Below the pieces are notes generated by a model. The model saw only the letters and a program-made list of their open reading frames with translations, did not search any database and was not told where the DNA came from. From positions 301,396-365,395 of the forward strand of contig WPDH01000066.1 of NCBI GenBank assembly GCA_019137255.1: a DNA stretch of 64,000 bases. Reading direction: 5' to 3'. The position numbers and the translations under genes were made by a program. The DNA comes from Corinectria fuckeliana (Eukaryota > Ascomycota > Sordariomycetes > Hypocreales > Nectriaceae). Positions 24,641 through 36,200 of this stretch are shown piece by piece (positions within the stretch are counted from its first letter, which is position 1; each line of letters starts with the position of its first letter).

Positions 24641-26300
24641 TGCTGAAAGCGGATCTGGGGTTGAAACTGGGTTGAGCAAGGGGGGGAGACTGAGTTGGCG
24701 ATCTCGCAAGACTAGAACATCTTATACCAGTGGGGTTGGCAGTCGATAGAGAGCGGCAGGAACGACAATTGCTGTTGCAGGCCAGAGTGCGGGGAGTGAT
24801 CAACTGCGGTGTGGCAGTGGTTGGAAGAAACTTGAAGAGAGAGACAAAAAACAGATCGTCAGTGACAGTGCTGTACAGTGGAAGTAGGTTGTCGTCTAGT
24901 GGAAGTAGGGAAGCAGGAGAGAGAGAGAGAGACAAGGAAGGACGGTGGTTGGTCGCCAACCAAAGTTAAGGTATTGGATGTTGCCTTAGGTACGAAGTAC
25001 GGGCTACAGTCACCGCCGCAGCCAATGGCAAGCTGCAAAACCACTCTGGCGTCAATGACGAAGCTGCGCTGCCCTGACAGTTCCCCGTCTGAAGGGGGGA
25101 AAAGCAAGTAAGTACTTTGGGAAACCAATATCAGGAGCTACTAGGCCTAGTAATTAACAAAGCTCGGCCGAGGGGCACCATGGCGGGTATAAGTATCCCT
25201 TCCTAGCAATAGTTGAGCTGCAATCGAGTGGAGGAGGAGGCGCATGCTCCATCCACTTCTCCTCTCTGTCGGGGCGTTCTACCGTCTACGACTCTTGCGG
25301 CCGTGATGCACTACACTGCACTGCACTGCACTGCACTGATCAACGACTGCTCTGGCCTGACGCAAACCCAGTTCTCAACGTGCACCGTTACATTGCCGGC
25401 CGTTGCGCTGGCCGTTTGGATGGAGATGGGGACGGGTCATCCAATGGATTGCATCCCATTCACGGCCAACCCTACAGCGAGTACGGAGTATCCGTTAGGG
25501 AGTGTTCGGCCCGTAAGGCGGGCGGCTGCAAGGACGGCTTTAACGCTGTGGCCTAGAGGCTTATGTGGTGCAGCCCCCCGGCCCATACGTACCCTACGCG
25601 GGTGATGGGTGTTTTTCAACATTGACCTCGCTCCACCACATAATTAGCTCTCGAACCATTGAATCTTTTCAAAATGATGGGGGCTCTTGAAATCGGGTTT
25701 ATCTATTTTTAAACATTCAGGACTTATGTGGAGTGAACCTGCCAGTGTTGATATACGGCCAATACTCTCGTAGGTAGATAGGTACCTAGGTAAGGTACTC
25801 TATGTAGGCCTACTTAGTAGCTAAAAGTTGATGGAACCGTCTGTCGGGTCTGTATACTAGTCCTGTATCCCTTTGACTGTGTTAAGGCAACACATACGCT
25901 AGTGACAGGGGCTCAGACCAATAAAAGTTATGCAAATGAAAGATACCTCTGCCCCCACCTATTTTATATGGTGATAGAAGTCCCAGCAATTTCCCGATCT
26001 ACAAAGAGCTACATCACATTGCTTACACTGATATCGCGATTTCCGTACAGTCGGGCGGCTGTTGCCGCTGGCTGCTTGCAACGGCTGCCGCGGCCGACCC
26101 TCGCCTAGCCGTACGTTCTTACAAGCCCGGCATGCCGACGGATTCTTATTTCGGACCTAATCGTGCTGTGAGACGGGCGTAAATTCGTCTCCCGTTCGAA
26201 ACCTCTGACGCGACTGACTTTTGGCTGCGTACGCTTTGATGAGGTCATTAATAAGGCGTTGCCGCCAACTCTTCTGTGATGACTCTAGCTTCCACTGTGG
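24641..26300. other. Intergenic, gene-poor; hexokinase promoter and short tandem motifs
   Basis: No supported gene. It includes an AG microsatellite near 24917-24933, a CTGCA tandem near 25313-25340, and TAGGTACCTA-type palindromic motifs near 25770-25800. The part next to 24641 is probably the hexokinase promoter and leader. Confidence 0.4.
25313..25340. repeat. Short tandem repeat of CTGCA
   Basis: About five head-to-tail CTGCA/ACTGC units in non-coding DNA. The repeat is short and near-perfect. Confidence 0.8.
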
Positions 26301-27665
26301 CTGCCCTCGTAGCTGTAAAAGGAAGCTGTTAATGAGGGCTATTTCTAATAGAAAGTCCCAAGCAAGGGCCTTCTAGCCGCCCCTACGCACACGGCGGTTA
26401 GGGCCCTAATAAGACCGCAGTTGGTCACCATAGTCTACTGTATTTATCTCAAGATTGTAAGCAGCTGTGATAGACAGGATAGAAAGCAGCTTGACAGGCT
26501 TGTCACTAAAGAAACGCTGTATTAGCCGTGATTGCATTTAGTCCCCTGTCGGTCTTTTCCTCTTACAGTTACTCCTTTTATTGCCTGTAAATGCAGTTGA
26601 AAGGAATAGCATAAGGGTATTATCTTTCCACACGATCTGATTGACCTAGCGGAAGACAAATTAGTAGGGGAAATACAGCATAATAATATCCTAATGACTG
26701 ACCTTATTATCTGCTGTAGGGATAGCTTTAAGAGTGTTAAATTTGATGCTGCTAGCAGCTGTGTTATCTGCAGCCTTAAGCTTAACAAGAGATGTGTGAA
26801 GACTATAGTTACAGCAGGCTATGCTTATAGCCTTATGGCCAAGCTGACAGAGCTAGTGAAAGAGGTTATTAGAAGAGAATAAGTTATTAAGAAAGATGTG
26901 ATATATAGAATCTGGCAGCAGATTTACTAGGGCAACAACCACAGCTTAAGTTAGGTTTAGATAAATTATCCTCTCTTATATCCGCTGCCAGCTCTGCTGT
27001 AGCTATAACCCTTACCGGAGCTGTTAAGCCGGCTGGACCCCTATAGGCCTAAACTTCCGGCCTAGCCTGTGCTAAATCCACCAGAGGAAATAGCCCTGTT
27101 GGGCTATAACCCAGACTTTAAAGCCCGTTAAGATCGGCTTGTTAGGGACGGTTGTTATATTAAGGGACCGGCCAAGAAAGCAGACTATACACTCATCTAC
27201 AGTGATAGCTGTGCCTGGGATGAAGAAAACCGTAGACGCATGCTGTATGTGGTTAGACTAGGCGTTAACCCGGCTATAGGTCTGGCTAAGAAAGGTGACA
27301 TCAGGACCCTAATCAATTGTTATAAAGTTAAAGAGATAAATATATCGTGATAGTTGCGTAAAGCGGTTATAACTCATATACTTAGTGACTAGGTGTAAGA
27401 GCTCTATTTGCTGTGGCTTAGAAACCTTCTAATAGTCCTTAATCGCTAGTTCTATATGAATTTGCATATAAATCAGGATTGCGAGCTATATGTAGAGTTT
27501 AGCAATAGAGGTCGGCTTTTAAGTCAACAGTTATAACCACAGCTTTAAAATACAGATGCCAGCTTCATGCTGCTGTAAGAGATGACCAACCCAGCTATTC
27601 GTGTAGCTGACCCATCCCTCTACTAGAGAAATAGGTAGGAATGCCTAGAATAGTAACAGCAGCTG
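26300..27665. repeat. Decayed dispersed repeat or transposon relic, CG-free core
   Basis: The block reads as old degraded repeat DNA. Between about 26652 and 26982 there is not a single CG dinucleotide, while CA, TG and TA remain frequent. Translations show short open pieces broken by amber and ochre codons, for example a 62-codon plus-strand stretch from 26694 and a later fragment around 27180-27350. No transposase or reverse transcriptase motif can be named. Terminal repeats were not identified, so the edges are approximate. C-to-T decay at CG sites of a once-methylated or mutated element is the likeliest explanation. Confidence 0.5.
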
Positions 27666-28276
27666 CTAGGGCAGAGCTGCTAACACAAGGGCCACATTGG
27701 GAAGGTCCATCAGCTCGAAGTTGTAGCCGCGATCCGGGACCGGATTTTTGATTAGCCGGCACGTATTATCAGTTGGGTGCTCACGGCGGCTGCCGTAGTC
27801 AACGCGAATGAAGCTATTGTCATCATACACATTGACCGCTTGGCTGGGGGGCAGTTGGGAATCCATAGGGACATCAAGAACGCGTTGTATGAGGAATTAG
27901 GCGGGGTTGTTTCTGAACGCGCTCTAGGTCACTCTCTTGTACTCAGCCGCGGCAGGGGGTGATGTGGGGCGCCAAGCCCACCTGTTGCCTTAACACAGTC
28001 AAAGGGATAGCGGCGGGGGTCCAGTCAAGCGATCCATCTCGTCATCACCATCATGCTACATACCTACCTACCTAGCCGGGCAACCAGCCGTTTTCACCTC
28101 CCTCGGAGCCGCTCCCAAAGTCAACTTAGTCCTCCACATCCAACATCCACAATCATCCCGATCCATACACCCCAGCTGCCCATCATCAACCACTCTCACG
28201 CCTTGCAACTATTAACTAATACGCATCCGTAATCAACATATCAACCCACGCCTCGATCCCCATCCCTCTCGTCGCC
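27666..28276. other. Intergenic, GILT-family gene promoter
   Basis: GC content rises again after the decayed block. A TACCTACCTACC run lies near 28061-28073. No supported gene; a 66-codon minus-strand frame at 27666-27866 has no recognisable domain. Confidence 0.4.
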
Positions 28277-29241
28277 ATGGGCGAGAAGCGAGCCATGTCC
28301 CCGTCGCGATCCGTACGCCGCAGCCGTCCCGTTGCCACTGTATTGTTCTGCCTCGCCGCCCTCTACGCCTTCTGGCAGTTCCAGCCCTTCGCGATCCAGC
28401 CCTTGCACGTCGGGTCCGTTGTCGGCGATGCCCTCATCGAGTCCACCGCCAGCCTCGTCCCCCTCGAGGCGCACATCATCAGCAAATGCCCCGACACCCG
28501 AGTAAGCCCTCGCGCGCTCGTCTGCTCCCTCTGAACCCCTCCCTCCTTGCTGACCTCTTGCGCTTCCAGGATGCTCTGCGACTGCTGATCCTGCCCGTCA
28601 TGCAGCGCGTCCACGACAAGGTCAACTTCACCCTCTCCTACATCGGCCAGTACGTCCAGCATCGCCTCCGCACCTCCATCCACTCGGCTTCCCTTTCTCT
28701 AAAAGCTAACCCCGCCCTTCCTTATCCAGGCCAACCACCAACGACGGCGTCGAATGCAAGCACGGCCCTGAAGAGTGTATGGGCAACATCATCGAGCTCT
28801 GCGCCCTCGAGCTCTACCCCGATCCCAAGATCAGCCTCGGCTTCGTCATGTGCCTGACGCGCGACTACGAGCAGATCCCCGAGCGCTCTCTCATTGAAGA
28901 CTGTGCCCTTGAGCACGCCATTGACTTCCAGGCCCTCAACGAGTGCGCCACCAAGGATGACGGTGCCCATGGCCTCGGTCTCCTTCGCCACAGCATCCAA
29001 AGAACCAGCGAGGTACGTTCTCAAGGCGGTTGATGGGGATAGAAGGGTATATTATGCATGAAGCCAAGATTGTTGCGTGCTGACTTGACCAATCCAGGCC
29101 GGCGTTACCAAGAGCTGCACCGTCCGTCTCAACAACGAAATCTACTGCATCCGCGACGACGAACAGTGGATGGACTGCCCCAACGGCGCAGGCGTCAACG
29201 ACCTCATCGTTGCTATTGAGAAGCTCCGCCGCCAGTCTTGA
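28277..29241 (+). CDS. GILT-family (thiol reductase-like) membrane or secreted protein
   Basis: Exons 28277-28501, 28570-28649, 28730-29012 and 29098-29241 give 243 residues. A basic N-terminus (MGEKRAMSPSRSVRRSRP) precedes one hydrophobic segment, VATVLFCLAALYAFW, a signal anchor. The GILT signature CxHGxxECxxNxxxxC is intact as CKHGPEECMGNIIELC (Cys111-Cys126), followed by LYPDPKISLGFVMCL. The active-site region reads EAHIISKCPDTRDALRLLI: Cys71 is there, but the CxxC partner is Thr74. GILT enzymes reduce disulfides in lysosomes; without the pair, reductase activity is doubtful. The protein probably enters the secretory or vacuolar pathway. Its last 29 coding bases overlap the end of the opposite-strand dcs1 gene. 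Confidence 0.88.
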
Positions 29242-30269
29242 GCGGCTCAAACACCTCTGTCCATAGTTCGCTCGCCTCTCCTAGCGTGTAGCTCATCGAG
29301 ACCCCGTCCATGCCCGCTTCGTCGTCTCCCGCCATTGCCCCGAGCGTTTCCATGATGCTCTCCAGCCCGACCGCCTTGCCCGCCGCCTGCGTCGCCCCGG
29401 CCTCGAGAGCGACGTGCACGATATGAATGTGGAAGTGGTAGTACGTGGGCTGATAGTGAACGTACAACTTGAGCTGGTCGGGCTCAATGGACGGATACGT
29501 CTCCACCGTGGCCGCGATGAGCTTGGCCTTCATGTGCTCCAGCCAGGGGATGTGCCTCTTGCGGAGGTCCCGCAGCGACCAAATGTCTCGTCGCTCCACG
29601 AGTGCCAGCAGGTGCAGCGCGTCGAGCGTCTTGCGGTCCCAGTTCAAGTCGGGCAGGAGGAGGAAGCCCTCGTCGCCCGCCTCTCCCAGCGTGGTCCTGT
29701 ATATAACGTCCTCGACTTCCTTCTTCCCTTCGATAATGTTGAACACCCAGTTCAGCCGCCCCTGCTCCCGCTTGCTGAGCATGTACGGCCGGATGCTGTC
29801 CCTGTAGATGTCCGGCGTCTCCGTCACGAACCGCACGCCCTGCTTGCTGTACTTCTTGACGTGTGCTTCCGTGCACGGGTAGATGAGGTTAACCTTGAGA
29901 TCGGCGAAAAACCCGTCTCCGGCCTCCGTCGTCCCCTTCTCCACGCCGCTGCGCGCCATGTACCAGTGATAGATGTCGTTGGCGCCCAGGTTCTGCAGCC
30001 GCGCCAGCGTGGACGGCACGTCGGCTAGGTACGCCAGCTCGGCGGGGAACGGCGCGCGCTCGAGGATCAGCAGCGCGGGCTGCTCGTCGATGTGGCCGTA
30101 GAGCGACGTGCGGCGCCCAGCTTGGTCTACTCCCGTGTCAGCATTGGCGAAGAGAGGGAGGGGGGTTGCGGAGCGTGGAACCTGAAGTTGGTTACCTACC
30201 TTGGTTGAGGATGCGGTCTAGCTTGAACTTGGGAACTAGAGCCTCTGCGTTCGCCTTGACGTCGGCCAT
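29213..30269 (-). CDS. dcs1: Scavenger mRNA-decapping enzyme DcpS/Dcs1
   Basis: Exons 30269-30200 and 30126-29213 give 327 residues, with a 73-bp intron (GTAGGT/TAG). The N-terminus MADVKANAEALVPKFKLDRI leads into RRTSLYGHIDEQPALLILER, typical of DcpS. The C-terminal HIT domain has LPDLNWDRKTLDALHLLALV and the histidine motif YYHFHIHIVHV at about residue 255. The enzyme hydrolyses m7GpppN left after 3'-5' mRNA decay and works in cytosol and nucleus; in yeast it also supports Xrn1. Length suits the family (about 330). The stop at 29213 lies inside the coding end of the convergent GILT gene. Confidence 0.94.
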
Positions 30270-31381
30270 TGTGCACTGTGGGTAGAGGCTGGTAAAGCAA
30301 TTCGCAGATATGCCCGCGGTACGAGGAGCTAGGCGCAGGAGCAAACCCGAGATTAACTTGGTGCTTCGTAGGGTCGGGGAATGTTTCCAGAGACAAGAAA
30401 TAGACCCTCCGCTGACCCTCCGACGAACATGCAGCACCCCGCGGTGGGGCAGACCGCGTCTAACTCGATCACAGCGACCGACCTCGCAAGGACCCGTGTA
30501 GAGCAGCATCCTCCTAGCCAAGAGGTAGCTGAGCAAGAAATTTAAAGAAGCCGAGGCAATATGACACAACTGTGCAAACATTCCCAAAAACACCTCATTT
30601 GCATTTCAATAAGTAAATCGGCGCAGTGTCTTCCCATGACGGTCCACGGCTCTGCCTCTGCCGATACCGATGCTATCTAGCAGCACCAGGTATAACGATG
30701 CCGTATGATGCTTCATCTAGGCCGTCAAGCTTTCCAACTACTCCACTCTTCCTCATCCGCCTGCCCTTCTTACTGTTCCTCCGCCCAAGACCGCCTGAAG
30801 CTGCAAATGAAGTCCCTTCTTCAACTACTCTTCCTCTAAAGCAAAATCACAAAATTACTTGGCTGGCAACCCTCCCCGGCCTCCACAATATTGAAACTCC
30901 TTGGGCCACACCGGGTATATAAAATAAACGCGTGAAATGAATCGAGGAGGGCTCTCCATGGTCGTGATATTATCGAATTCGCATCTCATTTACCGTGTTC
31001 GAACTGCTCGCGCAGCTGAGTGGCGCAGCGAGGGCCTGTGGAACCGAGAGCCGGTCTCACTGTTGTTGTCGTCGTGATGCGAGGTCTATCGACTAGATTA
31101 TGTAGGTCGTCGAAGACAGAAGAATAAAAGAGCGTCATGCGTATCGTGCGGGTGCAATTCCTGTTGTCGTGACCTGGTAGACATCCGAGTCGAGGTGCTC
31201 TTTTGAGGAGCGGCCGAGGATTGACCAGTGGTTGTTGCAATGCGGGTGACGCGAACTGTATAAGGCGGCACAGCGTATATCGGCCGGAAACGCCCAAGAC
31301 CGAAACGCCGTAGCCAATGCGCTAACAACGAATGCCTTTATGGGGCCATATTCAAAAGGACGTCGTGACTATGAGTTAGGG
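30270..31381. other. Intergenic, dcs1 promoter and 3' flank of SH3 membrane protein
   Basis: About 1.1 kb with short open frames only. No recognisable domain, tRNA or repeat. The end near 30270 is the dcs1 promoter; the end near 31381 is the 3' side of the next minus-strand gene. Confidence 0.4.
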
Positions 31382-33291
31382 TCATGAAATGGTCGAGTGG
31401 CCGTTGAAGCCGTTGGAGCCAGATTCGGTCGATCCGTCACCCTCGATGGTTTTCCTCCAGTGCTCGGGGAGACAGACACACACCAAGGGGAATGCCTTGA
31501 TCTCGCCCTCGCCAATTGGTGAGCTATCGCGACGCCCAGAGGTGTTGGACACACCGCTGTCCCGTTGAGCTTGTCGTCGTACTTCCCACTCTTCGGCCCG
31601 CTCAGTAAGAAGGATACCAGTCGCCCACCCATCGTCCCAGATGCCTACAACCTTGAGCATATCCCCACGCTCGAGTGTGAACTCATCCGTGGCCCTGGGT
31701 TGGTACGCCCAAAGAACGGCAACTCGGTCGCTAGGGTGGATGTCGTCGGAAGAATAATAGTCCTTGAAGAAAGGAAGCTGCTCCGACTGCTGGCTAGTCA
31801 TTCCCTGGGGCGACGAGAACCCGCCTGCGCTTGTGGGGGATTGGGGAACGGAGCTTGCCAGGACTGAGCCGCTCGAGAGAGACCCGTTTCTCCTAGGATT
31901 TGGTGGCGGTCGAAGGATGCCAGCACGGGGTTCGGACTCGGGGCTGTCACCGAACTCATCGGATGAAGAGTTGTCGGGTCCTCTACGCCGGGCGGGGATG
32001 TATCCAACCCCAATGTTCGATGAATCGTCGCGTTGATGAGAAGGAGGATTTCCAGAGTGACCTTCCAAAGCCGACATACGAGCGATACGACCTCCTGGAA
32101 GCACCTCATAGCCTGTGGGCGCGTTAGGGACTGCTTGGGCCATGGACGGCCCCTTCCTTGCTGGAGATGGCTGATTGAAGATGCTGCCCTTGGGGCTGAC
32201 TGGTCTCCTATTCCTCTTCCTCAGGCAGAAGAAGATTGCAAGGGCAAGCAAGGCAATTCCAGCGATCGCCCCGATCACGATTCCGGCGATTGCGCCACCT
32301 CCAATACCTTTGTCCTTGCTCGTACTCTTGTTGTCGTCGCTGTCACCGTTGCTAGAGGAAGCTGTGTCTGTAGGTGAAGCGGAAGCAGTGGGCGCGGTGA
32401 AAGTCATAGTAGCAGTGAGCGAGGGCAAATCGACATTCTTGCACCGATTCTCTGCATCCGAATTGTAGCAGCAGGTGTCAGTCGAGTTGATCCCCCCTTG
32501 GGCGCAGTATGAGCAGAGTCCCATAGTGCTGTTTCCGTAGCCACAGTTACTCGACTCATTGTCCATGCCCGATATACAGGTGGAACTGTCGAGGGCGGCC
32601 TCAGGCAGGGCGCAAATGGTGAAGTCGGACCTAATCAACGAAACCAGGTCGGCTCGCGGGTTTGAGCAGAGATCACTGTCCGAGGTAACGTAAACCTCGC
32701 TTTGGGCGAATTCAGCACAAGTGTCAGCACACAGGGGGCGAGACTCATCGTCAGAGAGACCACAGGTGCTTATCGAGTTCTGAACAATGGCATTGCATAC
32801 CACTGTTGTTGTGAACCGGGCGTACATGTCACTCGGATCCGTCAAATCGACATTTCCGCACCCAAAGGTGTCTTCATATCTAGACGCATGTGAGTAAGCG
32901 GCCAAGTGGCTTTGCTGCATTATTACTCACTTCTTCTCGACGTAGGTGGTTTTAACGTAGGTTGAAAGCTGATGGTCAAAGGTTGCTCTGTTGGACACAT
33001 ATAGCAGGAATGGGCTGATATTTCGTCAGTCGGACTTGGATTGTCCACAAAGAACGCATCGACTCACAAATCACTAGACGAGGAGTTGACCGAAATTGAA
33101 GCGGATTCAAAGGCAGGACAGGCTGTGGATCCCTTGAGTGAAATGCACGTCTCGGCCGCTGCAAATGCAGGTGCAGCAGAGAGCAAAGCCAAGGCAACAA
33201 GCCTCGCACTGGGGGTACATTTCGTTGGTCGAGACTGTGTCTTGACCACGGATCGGTTCCCCGCCTGGAACTGAGACGAAGGTGAAGACAT
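31382..33291 (-). CDS. Cys-rich single-pass membrane protein with C-terminal SH3 domain
   Basis: Exons 33291-33068, 33014-32931 and 32879-31382 give 601 residues. An N-terminal hydrophobic segment LVALALLSAAPAFAAA (about residues 31-47) acts as signal sequence. The ectodomain (to about residue 270) holds around 20 cysteines and several NxS/T sites, including FGCGNVDL, CADTCAEF and CCYNSDAENRC. A Ser/Thr-rich stem precedes one membrane helix (AGIVIGAIAGIALLALAIFF, about residues 298-320) and a basic stop-transfer CLRKRNRR. The cytosolic part is Pro/Ser-rich and contains an SH3 domain, RVAVLWAYQPRATDEFTLER followed by GDMLKVVGIWDDGWATGI. The architecture is that of a cell-surface sensor or polarity protein (compare yeast Fus1 or Sho1 in outline only). 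Function is not known. Confidence 0.83.
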
Positions 33292-36200
33292 GTCGAAAAC
33301 TCGGTCTACCGACGGGGGCAGAACACAATGGATGTTTGTTTACTGAGAAATCTCCGCGTTCATGGTCGTCTGGAGGAGGTGATTGATTGCCAAGCCCTTC
33401 ACTATGGGCTGTCGTCGGGATGGGAGTCGCGGAAACGTCGAGCTCGAGGTGGTCGACAGTAAATGAGCTGTTGGCGAATAGAATAGTCGAGTAATGGTCG
33501 CAACTAAAAAGGTTGGTTCCGTTGAACGAAGGATCGGACCAAGTGATTCGAGTTGAAGCGGACTATTGACGCGAGACTCGGTTCGGGCGAGTCGAGAAAA
33601 CGAGGGATTGCAGTTGGCGTTAATTAGTTTTAGGATTAGGCGAAGAGAGCGTCGCGAAGGGGATGCAAAAAGAAGGTGATGCTGGAGGCCGGCCCTCTGA
33701 GGATGGAGCTGGTTGGCTCGTTCCTGTCGATTGTTGTCGAGCTGGACGTGCAGTTGGGAGGAGCCAGCGACGAGACAACGCTGGCCAGGCACGGATGGGG
33801 GAGGGAAAGGAAAGAGACGAGACGAGACCCAGGACAGGGTGAAGAGAGGTGAGGAGGGGAGAGTCCAGATGTCCGGGCCAGAGCTTCAGACCAGGATATT
33901 AGGGGGTGGGATCGCCTAGTCAGGACTGGGGGGCACGAAACAACCAGGTCGCGCGCGACTGCGGAACGAGGCTTGAACGATTCGGCGCGAAACAAGACGA
34001 TGATGGCAGCACGTCCAGGTCAAGACCAGGCGACGAAGACTGAAGAGAGCAGGCAGGGCCCGGTGGAGAGCCGGTGCTGGGAGTCAAGGTGTGCTGCAGG
34101 AGACGTGCAGAGGTGAGGTGAGAGGCGAGAGGTGAGAGGTGAGAGGCAAGAAGAGAGAGTCCAGGACTGTGCGAGGACGTGAGGATGCAGAGAGTGGGCG
34201 GTGGTGGTGCCGGCATCTGGTGTTTGGGCCCGATGCTCGTCCACCAGGACGATGGACCGCACCGAGAAGGAAATGGGCGAGTCCGGGGGTGTTAAGCTAG
34301 GTACTTGCTCGCATCAGACCCAGACGGGCATGGACGGCTCCCGTTTGCGACAGCCAGACAACGGCGCTGCGCTGCGAAAAGTATCTCGGCGGCCTATTTT
34401 AGCTGCGGACGGTACCTGACCCACCTGTGGATGCGCCTGGGGCGTTTTAATTTGGGTAACCGGGATGGTGCGGATGCGGACTGGGGGGAGGGTCCATAGC
34501 GCCCAATGCACCAAGGTCTAGCGCGGGCAGAGACTTTGTGCCGCCATGAGCACCTCAGTCATCACTACGTAAGTATGTAATAACGGAACATCAACGGATC
34601 CATCTCACAAACGCAACCGCTAGAGACCCGGGCCACTGAGAACCGCGATTCCAGCCACATCGATAGAAGTACAATGAAATAGGTTAGAAGTTGAAACGGA
34701 AGAAAACCTGCATCCATATCGACGGCAGGCGAAAGAGTACCTACATAGTAATTAGGTAGTACCTAGATATGCAACAGGCATCCCCAAAGTATACCGTCGA
34801 TGTCTCCCTCCCGACTATTCCGTACACCTCATCTCATCCCTTGCGCTGATGGTGGCTTTTACGGCACCCGACCGGTCGGAGATACCACCCAGCGCCTTCA
34901 CTCTCCCCAATCACATCGCACCCGAGAGAGGACGCTGCTGCAGGTCATCCCTCCCCTTACCTTCCAGAGAGAAGCCCTCCTCGCATCCGCCCTGACTCCC
35001 TGCCGAGACTGAGACTTGGAAACGCGGTCTAGTTTCTCCCCTCTGAGTTGTCTCTCACACTTACGTAGTAATGAGCTCCAATTCTAAGACACCGTCTCAT
35101 GCCCACGTGGACTAGAGCCATAATCGCTAAGACTCGGATCCAGTCAAGTCCCAGAACTCCGACATGGCTTGGGAACTGGTGTGAGGCCGTCGCTTTCGCC
35201 TGCACGGTCCGCGAGTCAATGCTTTGCAGGTGTCTAACATCGGGTCCTCAATCTCTTCCCTTCGCACCAGCACCAAAAAAAAGAAAACATGGTTTAATAA
35301 GTACTTGCGTTTCGACCAAGTTAGCGTCAGCGCCGGTCTCCTCGGCTGTCTTCTTTTGAGCCGTTGCCCGCTTGATAAGGAGGAACACTAGCTACTTAGG
35401 TACCCAATCTAGACCTACATAAGTAGTACCTAGGCCTAGTCGTTTATGAGAACGGAAGAGCGCCAACTCTCCATATCGATCGATCCACCAATCATACATC
35501 CTCTCACCAATCACAGCCTCAGCACCAGTGCACAACCTATTCACTCACTAATGCCGCTTGTGCGCAGGTGCAGGTGCGCACTTCAAATCGGCTCGCGTAC
35601 TGCAACCCGCGCCCATGTGGCTACAGATGACTGGTGTCCGGTAGGTACCTATTCACCTCGAAATACGAAGTACATACCTCGTAATCTACTAGACATATTG
35701 CTGTCGTGGCTTGGTTGCTTGCTGTACAGCGAGCAGACGTTCTGATCAATCACTGTTGGAGGAGGCAACCCACTGAGACAACGTCAGAGTAAAATGAGCT
35801 CTCGGATTCTACGACTCTACCCGCGTCTCCTGGACGCCTCCGCGAAGAGGTAAGCTTTTCTCACGTCCCAGCCATCAAGATTTCGTGGAGATAACAGCTC
35901 CCTTTTACGGACGAGTCGATCTTCATGTTGTCTACTGCAACTGTCGCGATAGCTCTCTGTTTGGCCCAAAACAGGTCAGTACGTAGGTAGCTTAGACTAG
36001 ATAGTAGTAAGCCAATCCGGCCGTGAATAACCATGTCACCGCTGCTCAGTGCAGCAGCGTAGCATCGCGTCCCCAGCAAACAAACCCACGAACCCTCACA
36101 TGTTTCTTCAAGAACAGATCAGGGAAACGCGACCAGAGCACCCCATTGGTCCACCTCTCAACGCACTGGCGTGCATCCGGGAGATGACGATGCACACGTT

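Noticed and set aside
26160..26215. GTTCGAA-type tRNA B-box lookalike
   Set aside because: No matching A-box, no acceptor stem and no anticodon arm could be folded by eye.
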